From Candidatus Rifleibacteriota bacterium (lineage in GTDB: Bacteria > Muiribacteriota > Ozemobacteria > Ozemobacterales > Ozemobacteraceae), in the NCBI GenBank assembly GCA_024710355.1, contig JANJUX010000056.1, forward strand, positions 1 through 64,000: a DNA stretch of 64,000 bases, written 5' to 3'. Below the pieces are notes generated by a model. It was not told the DNA's origin, made no database searches, and saw only the letters and a program-made list of their open reading frames with translations. The translations under genes and the position numbers were made by a program. Positions 53,289 to 62,207 of the stretch are shown here, in pieces (within the stretch, counting starts at the first letter, position 1; the number at the start of each line of letters is the position of its first letter).

Positions 53289-55514
53289 ATGAGAATATAT
53301 AAAGCTGTCCTGTGGGCATTTCTGCTGGCAACATTGCTGCTTCAGACCGGCGGCCAGGTAGCGCTTGCCGCAGACATCACCTTCGACTCGTTTGAAGCCG
53401 CCGAGGCTGCGGCAAAGAAGCGTGCCGAAGAATATCAGAAAAAAATGCAGGAACATATCAAAAGCGTTAATGAGCAGTGGGAAAAGCAACAGAAAGACCT
53501 CGGCGCCGACTCTTCCTCACCAGATATCAGTAAAATCACCACTCGCCAGGACGGCCAGAAATCTTCAGACACCGACGCCAGCAAGTCCCTTGAAGGCGCG
53601 GTAAATTCGAGCATCAACCGCCTGAAAGACGAAATGGTCAGCAAGGCCGGTCCGACTTCCACCGGTTTTGCCGGAGGTGCCGCCGGCTACCAGTGGAGCG
53701 TCAAATTCAAAGACGGCAAATACGTTCTTTCTGACTCTTACAACGAAGCAGAATTCAATACCGGCAAAAAGAAAGAAACCGAAGCCCCGGCGCCGGTCCA
53801 GGCCGAACCGGAAGAAGTTGCCAGCGGCGAAGATAACGATTCAGATACTGGCTCTGCAGCCGAGCCTTCCCCAGAGCCAACGACAACGGCTGCCACCATA
53901 GAAAACCCTCCCGCCAGCACAAGCCCTGCGGATACCACGACAACAACTGCTGACAGTAAGCCAACAACAGCCCCGACGACCACCGCTACCAAGCCAGCAG
54001 CACCCGAAGAGCCGACCAAACCCCTCACCGGCGTAGATCCTGCACCGGTCAAGCTCCCCCCGCCCTCTATCAGAATGGTGATTCAGCATCCGACTGATTT
54101 TTCCGAAGAAGTCTTTGCCAGCAATGCCAACTCCGAAACAACCGCGAATTACCGGCTCGACAAATTCAAAATCCCGGAAGATACGCGCATTAAAATTGCA
54201 GTTGAGGTTGGCGAAGATGTAAACCCTGAAGACGTTTCAATGGTAGTAACCGACGACCAGGGCGATAATACCCCGGTAAGTGCCGCAAAACTCAAAAACT
54301 ACCGCCACATGTTTCGCGTACCTTCCGACGACCAGTATTCGGCCAGCGTCTATGTCAACAACCGCAAAACCCCGGGAGGGCAGCAGAAAAAAATCCTGCA
54401 GGTTGCTATTCCGGTCAGCAAGGTCGACTTTGAAAGCCGTACTATCGACAACCAGAGGGGAAACAAAAGCGGCAGCGGTGCCAGCAACATGTCGTCATCA
54501 GACACCTCATCTTCCGGCGGCAACGCAAACGTCAACCACTCAAGCTTTGGTAAACCCCAGGCAGTAGATCTGTCTGACCTCTACGTAGACCCGGCAAGAG
54601 CCGCCAGCGCGGCTGACACCGGCAGCCGCGTTTCTGAAGGAGACTCTTCGGCCTCAGCAGCCACTTCAGGCAGCGAAGCCGCCTCGACCGGCAGCGACGG
54701 TTCTGGCGGGCAGTCGTATTCAGGCAACAGCGCCGCGTCAGCAAGCGGCGGTTCCGGTGAAGGCGCAGCTGACGGCTCAGCCTTCGGATCCAGTGCCGAC
54801 GGCATGGCAGACGGCATTACCAATGATGAAACGTCAGCTCAGAGCACCGACGGCGCCCAGACAACAGCAGCTACCGAAGAAACTTCTAACTCGGCTGGCG
54901 CAGGCTCATATAGCGACCAGCAGCAGGCCAATTCAGGCGCACGATACAGCGACACAGGCTCGGGCGACGATCAGGGGCAGGGCTCCGAAGACTCTTCGAG
55001 CGCGCCTGCAGGCTCAGGTGATGCGGCTACAGATGAAGCGGCATCAGAGACCTCGGGTAATTCTGCAGGGGACGAAACCGCTGCGGGTGCTTCCGGCAAC
55101 AATCAGGACGAAAAGCTCAAGAATCAGGGTTCTGCCGGCAGCAAATCCGCAAAAACCGGCAAAGAACAGAACAACACAGAAGAAGACCCCTTTCTGCTCG
55201 CCATTTCTCTGCGCGCAGAAGCCCAGAAGGTCTATCAAAGCTTCGATTTCATCGATGGCAACACCCAGACTTCTTCGACCATCAAAGCTGGTGGAGAGGT
55301 CGTTTTTTCATTAAACATGGGAACCGACGTCAACCCCGAAAGCATTCAGATAAAGCTCTCTGATGGTTCCCAGGAAATCAAAGGCAACCTCAAACGCATG
55401 GGCGAATCGTTTGCCTACGTATTCAAAAGTCCGACTGAAAGTGCTTTTATCGAAGTTTCCGGTAAAACCAGCAAACGCTCATTCACTTACAAGGTCGGCA
55501 TTCCCGTCAAATAA
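53289..55514 (+). CDS. Large exported protein with two related beta domains and a Ser/Gly/Ala-rich linker
   Basis: This 741-residue protein has a signal peptide (1-27, cleavage near LAAD). Helical and Thr/Pro-rich segments (about 150-255) lead to a beta domain at 260-380. A Ser/Gly/Ala/Asp low-complexity linker covers about 385-630, and a second beta domain at 633-741 ends the protein. The two domains share VNPE(D/S), a later Phe-Val/Lys-rich strand and a terminal IPV motif, so they look like diverged copies of an Ig-like fold. The longer frame starts at TTG 53250 without a signal peptide. The ATG at 53289 has GAGGGAG and is preferred. It may be a surface or cell-wall protein. The end overlaps birA by 36 bp in the opposite direction. 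Confidence 0.72.
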   Translation: MRIYKAVLWAFLLATLLLQTGGQVALAADITFDSFEAAEAAAKKRAEEYQKKMQEHIKSVNEQWEKQQKDLGADSSSPDISKITTRQDGQKSSDTDASKSLEGAVNSSINRLKDEMVSKAGPTSTGFAGGAAGYQWSVKFKDGKYVLSDSYNEAEFNTGKKKETEAPAPVQAEPEEVASGEDNDSDTGSAAEPSPEPTTTAATIENPPASTSPADTTTTTADSKPTTAPTTTATKPAAPEEPTKPLTGVDPAPVKLPPPSIRMVIQHPTDFSEEVFASNANSETTANYRLDKFKIPEDTRIKIAVEVGEDVNPEDVSMVVTDDQGDNTPVSAAKLKNYRHMFRVPSDDQYSASVYVNNRKTPGGQQKKILQVAIPVSKVDFESRTIDNQRGNKSGSGASNMSSSDTSSSGGNANVNHSSFGKPQAVDLSDLYVDPARAASAADTGSRVSEGDSSASAATSGSEAASTGSDGSGGQSYSGNSAASASGGSGEGAADGSAFGSSADGMADGITNDETSAQSTDGAQTTAATEETSNSAGAGSYSDQQQANSGARYSDTGSGDDQGQGSEDSSSAPAGSGDAATDEAASETSGNSAGDETAAGASGNNQDEKLKNQGSAGSKSAKTGKEQNNTEEDPFLLAISLRAEAQKVYQSFDFIDGNTQTSSTIKAGGEVVFSLNMGTDVNPESIQIKLSDGSQEIKGNLKRMGESFAYVFKSPTESAFIEVSGKTSKRSFTYKVGIPVK

Positions 55515-56294
55515 CCCACTGAATAAAGGCTTAAGCGACCCGGAGAAGACCGTTCTCCGGGTTCCGTTTTTTTCGACCACCGACAATGCGCCAGAAGAAT
55601 CGATACCCAAAGGCCGAACCTGACATTCACAGCCATCGGGGCTGGTTAAAAGAAAATCGGTATTCCAGAAAACCGAAGCATACTCGGCCCAGATAACGGC
55701 AAGCTCTTCTGCAGCAAGAGAAAAGCAGGTATCCCATTCCAGACAGAATGCATGCAGGAACTCTGCTGGTGAAACTATCGCAACAATTTCGTCAAGCCCG
55801 ACCGAAGCGATTTCTGCTGCACCCAGTGATTTAAGATTAATGCCAATACCGACCACAAAACGCACCTGATCGGCGAAAGCCGATGCTTCTACCAGAATAC
55901 CGGCAAGTTTGCGGCGGGCATAAAAGACATCATTTGGCCATTTGAGCCACAGTCCGGCCGGAACCTCCACACAGAACCTTCTGATTGCAGAACATACAGC
56001 GATTCCGGCGATGAGCGAAACAGGAAAAGCGGGTGCAGCAGCCTGAAATGCAAAAGAAAACATCAGACACTGATCTGAGCCATTTTTCCAGACCCGCTCG
56101 AATTGACCGCGGCCATTCGTCTGCATCTCGGCAATTTCAAACTTCACCGGCAATTCAGAAAGGCGCCAGTCAAGCTTCAGATCATTATTTGTCGAGCCAG
56201 TCTCCCGCAACCAGACGAGTTCGTGCCGTGAAAAAAAAGATGTTTGCCTGAGCTTCAGCTGCAAATCAGCTATCTGTGCGTCAGAAAAAAGCAT
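55479..56294 (-). CDS. birA: Biotin--[acetyl-CoA carboxylase] ligase, catalytic-only BirA
   Basis: Attaches biotin to carboxylase carrier proteins. The 271-residue protein has the catalytic GRGQFERVW motif near 56-64 (the GRGRxxRxW equivalent) and KWPNDVFYARRKLAGILVE near 119-137, then FVVGIGINL. It has no N-terminal winged helix, so it does not act as a biotin repressor. The start lies three bases after the surE stop, and no strong ribosome site is seen, so the two form an operon. Its last 12 codons overlap the plus-strand gene, and the plus-strand terminator lies within its coding sequence. Confidence 0.92.
   Translation of the reverse strand: MLFSDAQIADLQLKLRQTSFFSRHELVWLRETGSTNNDLKLDWRLSELPVKFEIAEMQTNGRGQFERVWKNGSDQCLMFSFAFQAAAPAFPVSLIAGIAVCSAIRRFCVEVPAGLWLKWPNDVFYARRKLAGILVEASAFADQVRFVVGIGINLKSLGAAEIASVGLDEIVAIVSPAEFLHAFCLEWDTCFSLAAEELAVIWAEYASVFWNTDFLLTSPDGCECQVRPLGIDSSGALSVVEKNGTRRTVFSGSLKPLFSGLFDGNADLVSE
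55538..55573 (+). terminator. Strong terminator of the large secreted protein, located inside birA
   Basis: ACCCGGAGAA and TTCTCCGGGT are a perfect 10-bp stem around GACCG, followed four bases later by seven T. It lies about 24 nt after the plus-strand stop but within the coding region of the convergent birA gene, where it encodes part of a C-terminal loop. Confidence 0.9.
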
Positions 56295-56297
56295 CTA

Positions 56298-57056
56298 TCA
56301 CTTTACGATCCCGGTAAGGCCTTCCATGGCCGAGAAATCGGTCAATTCAGGCTGCAGAGGGGTCAGAGATACAAAACCGTTTTTCACGGCAACAATATCA
56401 CAGTCGGGATCGTTGTCGACAATTTCAGGCCAGCCCTGTATCCAATAGTAGGATTTGCCATTCGGATCGCGGCGATGATCATAAGCTTCGCGGTAATCAA
56501 CTTTTCCGGCACGGGTGACTCTTATACCCCTGATGCTTTCATCGGGCAGATCAGGAACATTGATGTTAAAAACCCGCCCACCTTTAACTTGAGCGACCAT
56601 CAGACGCCTGACACATTCAGCGCCCCATTTTGCCGCAATCGAATAATCTGCATCTGAATGATACGAATCAAGCGAAACCGCGAATGACGGCAGCCCCTTG
56701 AAGGCCCCTTCGAAAGCAGCGGCTACCGTACCTGAATAAAAAATATCGACACACATATTCGGGCCACGGTTGATACCCGAAACCACCACATCAGGCCTGG
56801 TTTCAAGAAGGTTTGCGAGGGCGATCTTGGCACAATCGGCCGGGGTACCCGACACCGCATAAGCTTTTTCAACTCTGACAGGGAAACTCACTTCTCTTAC
56901 CCGCAAAGGCTGAGAGAGGGTTAAAGAATTGCTGGCGGCGCTGCGTTCCATATCTGGAGCGACCACAGTCACCTGACCGAGCGCGCCGAGAGCATCAGCT
57001 AAAGCCACAATTCCGGGTGCATTAATGCCATCATCGTTACAGAGCAAAATATACAT
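56298..57056 (-). CDS. surE: 5'/3'-nucleotidase SurE
   Basis: SurE dephosphorylates nucleoside monophosphates, a stationary-phase survival function. The 252-residue protein has the metal site start CNDDGINAPG (D8, D9), then VVAPDMERSAASNSLT near 34-49 and SGINRGPN near 94-101. Length is standard. GGAGG lies five bases before the ATG. birA follows three bases after its stop. Confidence 0.97.
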   Translation of the reverse strand: MYILLCNDDGINAPGIVALADALGALGQVTVVAPDMERSAASNSLTLSQPLRVREVSFPVRVEKAYAVSGTPADCAKIALANLLETRPDVVVSGINRGPNMCVDIFYSGTVAAAFEGAFKGLPSFAVSLDSYHSDADYSIAAKWGAECVRRLMVAQVKGGRVFNINVPDLPDESIRGIRVTRAGKVDYREAYDHRRDPNGKSYYWIQGWPEIVDNDPDCDIVAVKNGFVSLTPLQPELTDFSAMEGLTGIVK

Positions 57057-57110
57057 GGTACCTCCACCGGTTCAAACGTGCTGCAAATCAGGGGGTAATA
57101 ACTAAATAAC

Positions 57111-57139
57111 TTGCGGCTGCATGCAAGTCATGATAAGAT
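57111..57139 (+). promoter_or_regulatory. Candidate promoter of the ptsI operon
   Basis: TTGCGG (57111-57116), a 17-nt spacer and TAAGAT (57134-57139) with TGA directly before the hexamer, an extended -10. Start codon 29 nt downstream, with AAGGG as ribosome site. Confidence 0.4.
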
Positions 57140-57167
57140 GTTCTAACTTTGTTTTCAAGGGTTTTTC

Positions 57168-58913
57168 ATGTTGAAAGGGCTGGCAATTTCCCCGGGCTTC
57201 GCCCTCGGGCAGATATATTGTCTCAGGCATGTACAGCTTGAGAACATTGAGGGCAGTACAATTGCCCCGAGTGAAGTTGACAGTGAAATAGAGCGCTTTC
57301 GCTCGGCCCTCGAATTCTCCAGAACAGAAATAAATCAACTGCTTGAGCTGCCTCAAATCAAGAGCAGTCTTGAAATTTCAAATATCTTTCAGGCACACAT
57401 GACCCTGATCGATGACCCCGATCTGCAAAAAGAAGTTTCTAAGCGCATTCGCGAACAAATGCGCGATGTTCAGTCAGTTATCAGCGCAGTCATCAAAGAC
57501 TACAGCAATTTTTTCCGCAATCTGCCAGACCCGCAGTTTCAGGGCAAGGCGATCGACATCATGGATGTCGGCAAGCGTATTCTCAAAAACTGCCAGCGTC
57601 GTAAAAACCGGGCAAAAAATATCGACGAGATCTCAGAAGGCATAATTATTGCCGCGGAGGACCTGACCCCTTCCGAGATCGTCACTTTCAACCCTTCACG
57701 CATAAACGGCATCGTCATTGAAGAGGGCACTCCGACGTCACACGCATCGATTCTGGCCCGCTCTCTTGGCATTCCGGCCCTGATTCAGGTCAAAGACCTG
57801 ATGAAGAAAGTGCATAACGGCAATTTTGCCATTATCGACAGCGGCAGCGGCCAGGTCATCATCAACCCGGATGAACCCCAGAAGAAACATTATGCCAGAG
57901 AGCTTGAACACTACCGCGAAAGACAGCGCCGGATCCTTGAAATTCTCGCCGAGCCTTCAGTGACAACCGATGGCGTCACCGTTTCTTTAAAGGCCAATAT
58001 CGGGCAAACCGCCGACATCGACGCAGTGATTGCCAATCGCGCCTCCGGAGTCGGTCTGTATCGCACCGAATTCGCCTACCTGACCAGACGCACATTCCCG
58101 ACTGAAACTGAACTGTTCGAGGCCTATTCGGGGGTCGTCAGCAAACTTGGCGATGCATCTCTGGTCATAAGAACGATAGATATCGGTGGCGACAAGATTT
58201 CACATCTGATGGGCAACTCGCTTGAACGCAATCCTGAGCTTGGCTGGCGGGCAGTACGCATGTCGCTCGACTGTGAAGAGGTTTTTTCGACGCAGTTGCG
58301 GGCAATTCTGCGGGCAGCGGCTCAGGCCAGACCCGGTCAGGTCAGCATCCTTTTCCCGATGATTTCAAACATCGAAGAGTTACGAAAAATCAAGGCTCTA
58401 CTGAACCGGCAGCACGAAGATCTTATCAAAAACGGTTATGCCACCCCTGAAAATATGAGGATCGGCATTATGGTCGAAATACCTTCGGTAGCTCTTCTGG
58501 CCGACAAATTTGCCCGCGAAGTGGATTTTTTCTCGATCGGCAGTAACGATCTGGTCCAGTATACTTTGGCCGTTGACCGCACCAATTCAAAGGTCTCGCA
58601 TCTTTATCAGCCGGCTAATCCTGCTGTTATCAAGCTTATCAGCCAGGTAGTCAAGGTTGGTCAGCAGAACAACGTTGCGGTCAGCCTTTGTGGCGAAATG
58701 GCCGGCGATATCCGTTATACCATATTGCTGCTTGGCCTCGGTCTGCGCGAACTCTCAATGAACGCCATTCTTATTCCGGCTGTCAAACAGGTTATCAGGA
58801 GTGTTTCATCTGCAGAAGCTGAGCGTCTGATTGCCCCGGTTCTAAATCTCGACACCGCCGATGAAATTGAACAGGCGCTGGGTAAAATCAACCAGAAGCT
58901 TGGGATACAGTGA
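57168..58913 (+). CDS. ptsI: Phosphoenolpyruvate-protein phosphotransferase (enzyme I of the PTS)
   Basis: Enzyme I starts the phosphotransferase chain by transferring phosphate from PEP to HPr. The 581-residue protein has the HPr-binding N-terminal domain. The phosphohistidine H192 lies in GTPTSHASILARS. In the C-terminal PEP-binding barrel the catalytic Cys is in the CGEMAGD motif. Length is standard. No HPr gene or sugar-specific EII is in the window, so it may serve a regulatory rather than transport pathway. The stop overlaps the next start (GTGA), so it is co-transcribed with a DUF192 gene. Confidence 0.96.
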   Translation: MLKGLAISPGFALGQIYCLRHVQLENIEGSTIAPSEVDSEIERFRSALEFSRTEINQLLELPQIKSSLEISNIFQAHMTLIDDPDLQKEVSKRIREQMRDVQSVISAVIKDYSNFFRNLPDPQFQGKAIDIMDVGKRILKNCQRRKNRAKNIDEISEGIIIAAEDLTPSEIVTFNPSRINGIVIEEGTPTSHASILARSLGIPALIQVKDLMKKVHNGNFAIIDSGSGQVIINPDEPQKKHYARELEHYRERQRRILEILAEPSVTTDGVTVSLKANIGQTADIDAVIANRASGVGLYRTEFAYLTRRTFPTETELFEAYSGVVSKLGDASLVIRTIDIGGDKISHLMGNSLERNPELGWRAVRMSLDCEEVFSTQLRAILRAAAQARPGQVSILFPMISNIEELRKIKALLNRQHEDLIKNGYATPENMRIGIMVEIPSVALLADKFAREVDFFSIGSNDLVQYTLAVDRTNSKVSHLYQPANPAVIKLISQVVKVGQQNNVAVSLCGEMAGDIRYTILLLGLGLRELSMNAILIPAVKQVIRSVSSAEAERLIAPVLNLDTADEIEQALGKINQKLGIQ

Positions 58914-59446
58914 ATAAGCGCCCAACTCTTATAATGGCAATGCTTCTGCTGGGCTTTTTTTGCCATGCCTGCCAGGCTGACTCAGGCAGCAGTGCTCCGA
59001 CAGCACAGCCATGGTCACCGGTTACGGTAAAACAGGGCAGCTTTCAGGTACTGCCCGAAACGAACGCAAGCCTTGCCGGTCATGATCTGAACATAATGCT
59101 GGCCCGAACATTCGACGAAAAGGCCATAGGTCTGATGTTTTATGAAAAGCTCGAAGAAAACAGAGGTATGCTGTTCATCTATTCAGCTCCGCGCCTGATG
59201 TCGTTCTGGATGAAAAACACCATGATTCCTCTCGACCTGATATTCTTTTCGGAAAACCTTGAAATTACCGAGTGGATCGAAAACATGGAGCCCGGATACG
59301 GCAGACCGGAAGCCGGCCTGACCCACTATAAAGCTACCGAACCCGCTCAGTATGCCCTTGAATTGAATTCCGGAATGGTAAAAAAGCTTGGCCTGAAAAA
59401 GGGCGACAAGCTGGAAATCCCGATAACCCTGCTCTACTCAGATTAA
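58910..59446 (+). CDS. Exported DUF192 protein
   Basis: This 178-residue protein has a signal peptide (LIMAMLLLGFFCHACQA). The DUF192 core follows, with VGL-type entry (EKAIGLMFYEKL), FWMKNTMIPLDLIFF near 100-114 and a closing KKGDKLEIP. It starts with GTG overlapping the ptsI stop. DUF192 is widespread in bacteria and archaea without established function. A lipid anchor is not clear because the region before the cysteines does not fit a standard lipobox. Confidence 0.85.
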   Translation: MNKRPTLIMAMLLLGFFCHACQADSGSSAPTAQPWSPVTVKQGSFQVLPETNASLAGHDLNIMLARTFDEKAIGLMFYEKLEENRGMLFIYSAPRLMSFWMKNTMIPLDLIFFSENLEITEWIENMEPGYGRPEAGLTHYKATEPAQYALELNSGMVKKLGLKKGDKLEIPITLLYSD

Positions 59447-59450
59447 ACAA

Positions 59451-62207
59451 ATGCTCCCAGGATCTGTTGACAACCTTTTAAGGCTTTCCGGGATCGTTAT
59501 TTCTGCGATTCTGGCGATACAGCCGTGGTTAATTGCCACCGGCTCGGAAGATCCGTTTCTTTTCAGCTCCTGGGCCATTTTTGCGGCCGGTTCAATCAGC
59601 GTCTGCCTTTCTGCAGTTCTCCTGCTTTTTTTTAAACCCCGCCAGGGTCAGATGGTTTTTCTCGGCGGTTTTTTCATGTTTTTTTCGGCAATCACGGCCG
59701 CCACTCTGAATTCGGGCTTTCTCAGCAGCCTGCGCAGTTCAATGTATCTGGTCACACTGCTATTGCTAACCGCCTTTCTCAGAATGGCGCGCCGGCAGCA
59801 GGATAATCTTGCCATTGCGGGCATGATCTCACTGAGCGGTGCAACAATGGCCATCTACAGCATTCTGCAGGCAGCCGGCATCGACATTCTTGCCTGGAAT
59901 TCAGACTACCAGATGGTCGGTACTTTCAGTAATCCAAATTTTCTTGCAGCATTTCTGATGGTTACTGCAATGGTAAATATCGGAATGCTCAACGAACCAG
60001 GCCTTAAGCCAGCAGATCGGGCTGTTTTTTCACTGTTTCTTGCGGTTCAGGTATTTGCTGTAGTTTTTTCGGGCCGTGCCGGAGCCATTTTGAGCATTGC
60101 GGTTGCCGCAGGCTTTTATTTTACCAGCTTCTGGGAAATCCGCCCCGGCAGACTGATGCGTCGCTCGGCTTTTCTTGCAGGCTTGACTCTCGCCATTGTT
60201 TTAACAATCTTCTATGGCATGGCTTATTACGCCACCACGTCATACCCCTGGGAATCGATGAGCAAAATGCCCTACCGCTATATGCCCGCAGTAACCAGGC
60301 TGGTACTCTGGCAGATGGGTTTTGCCATTTTTCTTGACCACCCGGTTACCGGGCTCGGGCCTGGAGCCATATCATATCTGATGCCGGCACAGCGCCCGCC
60401 TCAGGGCTCTCTGATCGGCATTAAATCTTTCAATGACGACCCCCACTCTGCCACCATCAGCATACTTGCTGAAACCGGTTTTATCGGTCTCTGGGGCGCC
60501 TGCACCATTTTTGCGGTAATTTTTGGCTGCTATGTCTGGCGACGGTCCAAAGGCGTTAATCTGAAACTCACAGAAGAAGCGGTGTCGCCGGCATCCACAC
60601 CCGAAAATGCATCTGCAGACATTGATACCCCGAAAGTTCAGATTACTGTGACAGATACCCCGGTCGCAGCGGCTGCACCACAACCTGATGCGTCCGAACC
60701 GTATCAGAATGAACCTCCTGCTACTATTCAGACCATCAATGTCTCTGAAGCAGTGGCAATGCCAGCCGGCTCACCGGCAAACATACCGCCAACAGACGGC
60801 CCGAAAGCTGCCGAAAAAAAAGTTGCCGATCAGGCGGTTGCCGTGAGCGAAGCGCCAGCCTTCTTTCCATGGAATTACTCGGCAATTGCCCTGCTTATAT
60901 CATTTCTGGCGTTTAAAGCCGGTTTTTTTGAAGCCCCGGTGTTCTTTTATTCGCTGCCGTTCATCATTGCAGGCTTTGGCGTGTTGAGCGCCATCTGCTC
61001 GCCCGACCAGAATTACAATCATAATGCCCTGGCGTTGAGCCGTGGCAGTATGGTTGCCATTATAACTTTCTTTTTTTACAGCCTGTTTAACAACAGCATT
61101 TCGATCATACCCCTGTCAGGCTTCATGGTTCTGATTGTCAGCCTGCATTTTTCATGCTGTCTGCGCGACCTTGTCTGGAAAAGAAAATTCAGCCCGGCCG
61201 CAGTGGTTTTTCTGATTTTTCCACCGCTGTTCGTCTTCTGTGCTTACAATTTTCAGATCGCTCACCACCTCGAGCAGATCAATCTCTGGAAAGGGCAAAA
61301 CCTGCTTGCAGGTTCACCGATCGACGCCCAGACCGCCTTCAGCACTGCTATCAGGGCGAATCCGCAGTCTTTAAAAGCCTACTATGGCCTGGCAATAAGT
61401 CTTGAAAAGCAGAATCGCCCTGAAGAAACCAAGGAAGTTCTGAAAAAGCTCGACGCGATGGTTCCGAATGCCTTCAATTCGAATTACGAGCTTGCAAGAA
61501 TCATGCTTGCCCGAAAACAGGTTCTCGAAGCCCATCGGCACGCCCTGAAAAACCTCGAATGGGATCGGGCGCCGCGTTCTTTTGAACTTCTCGGTCAAAT
61601 TCTCGTGGTTGAGGGAAAAAGTGGCGAGGCGGAAAAGGTTTTCAACGAAGGCTTATCCCTTTTTCCCGCTAACATGATCGAAAAAGAAGCCTCTGACCGC
61701 ATTCGCCTGAATCTGGCCGGGCTGGCGGCCAGCCGCGGCGATTTTGCCCGCTGCGAAGAGCTGCTGCTGCAAATCAGATCAGAAGTAAAGAATGACATGA
61801 ACAGCCTTTACCTGTCGGGTATGCTTCTGGCAAGAAAAAATCAGAACGAGAAAGCTCTCGAACTTTTTGAAAAGGCTCTGGAGATGTTTCCGCAGAACCC
61901 CAGATTCATGAACGCCATCGGCTACATTCTCTGCGAAATGAACACCGAGATGGACCGAGCGAGAGAGTTGCTGGAAGGGGCATACCAGATTATCAGAAAG
62001 TCAGAACCAGTCGACCTGGGTGAGCTCCTCATGATCTCCCACAGCCTCGGAAAACTCTACTGGAAACAGGGACGCAACCGTGAAGCCGGCGAGCTTCTGA
62101 AGATAGCCTGGCAGCAGTGCCCCGAAGAGTGGCCGGTGCTGAAAGAAGAACGCCGCAAAGATTACGCGGAATTCTGTGCCAGCACCGGGCAGGAGTTTGA
62201 GGAATGA
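59451..62207 (+). CDS. O-antigen-ligase-type membrane protein with large TPR domain
   Basis: This 918-residue protein has about 11-12 transmembrane helices. In the first block the Wzy_C pattern is seen: FSNPNFLAAFLM near 160, FSGRAGAILSIAVA, then HPVTGLGPGAI with the large periplasmic loop. A Pro/Ala/Thr-rich insertion (about 380-480) splits the membrane part before a second group of helices (480-600). TPR repeats fill 610-918 (ALELFEKALEMFPQNP is typical). The function is probably transfer or ligation of a polysaccharide, or glycosylation of a surface protein. The insertion is unusual. It starts four bases after the DUF192 stop and ends overlapping the histidine kinase gene (ATGA). Confidence 0.8.
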   Translation: MLPGSVDNLLRLSGIVISAILAIQPWLIATGSEDPFLFSSWAIFAAGSISVCLSAVLLLFFKPRQGQMVFLGGFFMFFSAITAATLNSGFLSSLRSSMYLVTLLLLTAFLRMARRQQDNLAIAGMISLSGATMAIYSILQAAGIDILAWNSDYQMVGTFSNPNFLAAFLMVTAMVNIGMLNEPGLKPADRAVFSLFLAVQVFAVVFSGRAGAILSIAVAAGFYFTSFWEIRPGRLMRRSAFLAGLTLAIVLTIFYGMAYYATTSYPWESMSKMPYRYMPAVTRLVLWQMGFAIFLDHPVTGLGPGAISYLMPAQRPPQGSLIGIKSFNDDPHSATISILAETGFIGLWGACTIFAVIFGCYVWRRSKGVNLKLTEEAVSPASTPENASADIDTPKVQITVTDTPVAAAAPQPDASEPYQNEPPATIQTINVSEAVAMPAGSPANIPPTDGPKAAEKKVADQAVAVSEAPAFFPWNYSAIALLISFLAFKAGFFEAPVFFYSLPFIIAGFGVLSAICSPDQNYNHNALALSRGSMVAIITFFFYSLFNNSISIIPLSGFMVLIVSLHFSCCLRDLVWKRKFSPAAVVFLIFPPLFVFCAYNFQIAHHLEQINLWKGQNLLAGSPIDAQTAFSTAIRANPQSLKAYYGLAISLEKQNRPEETKEVLKKLDAMVPNAFNSNYELARIMLARKQVLEAHRHALKNLEWDRAPRSFELLGQILVVEGKSGEAEKVFNEGLSLFPANMIEKEASDRIRLNLAGLAASRGDFARCEELLLQIRSEVKNDMNSLYLSGMLLARKNQNEKALELFEKALEMFPQNPRFMNAIGYILCEMNTEMDRARELLEGAYQIIRKSEPVDLGELLMISHSLGKLYWKQGRNREAGELLKIAWQQCPEEWPVLKEERRKDYAEFCASTGQEFEE

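Noticed and set aside
53738..54823. Minus-strand frames rich in Ala, Val and Gly
   Set aside because: They are antisense reads of the Ser/Thr/Pro-rich linkers of the large secreted protein.
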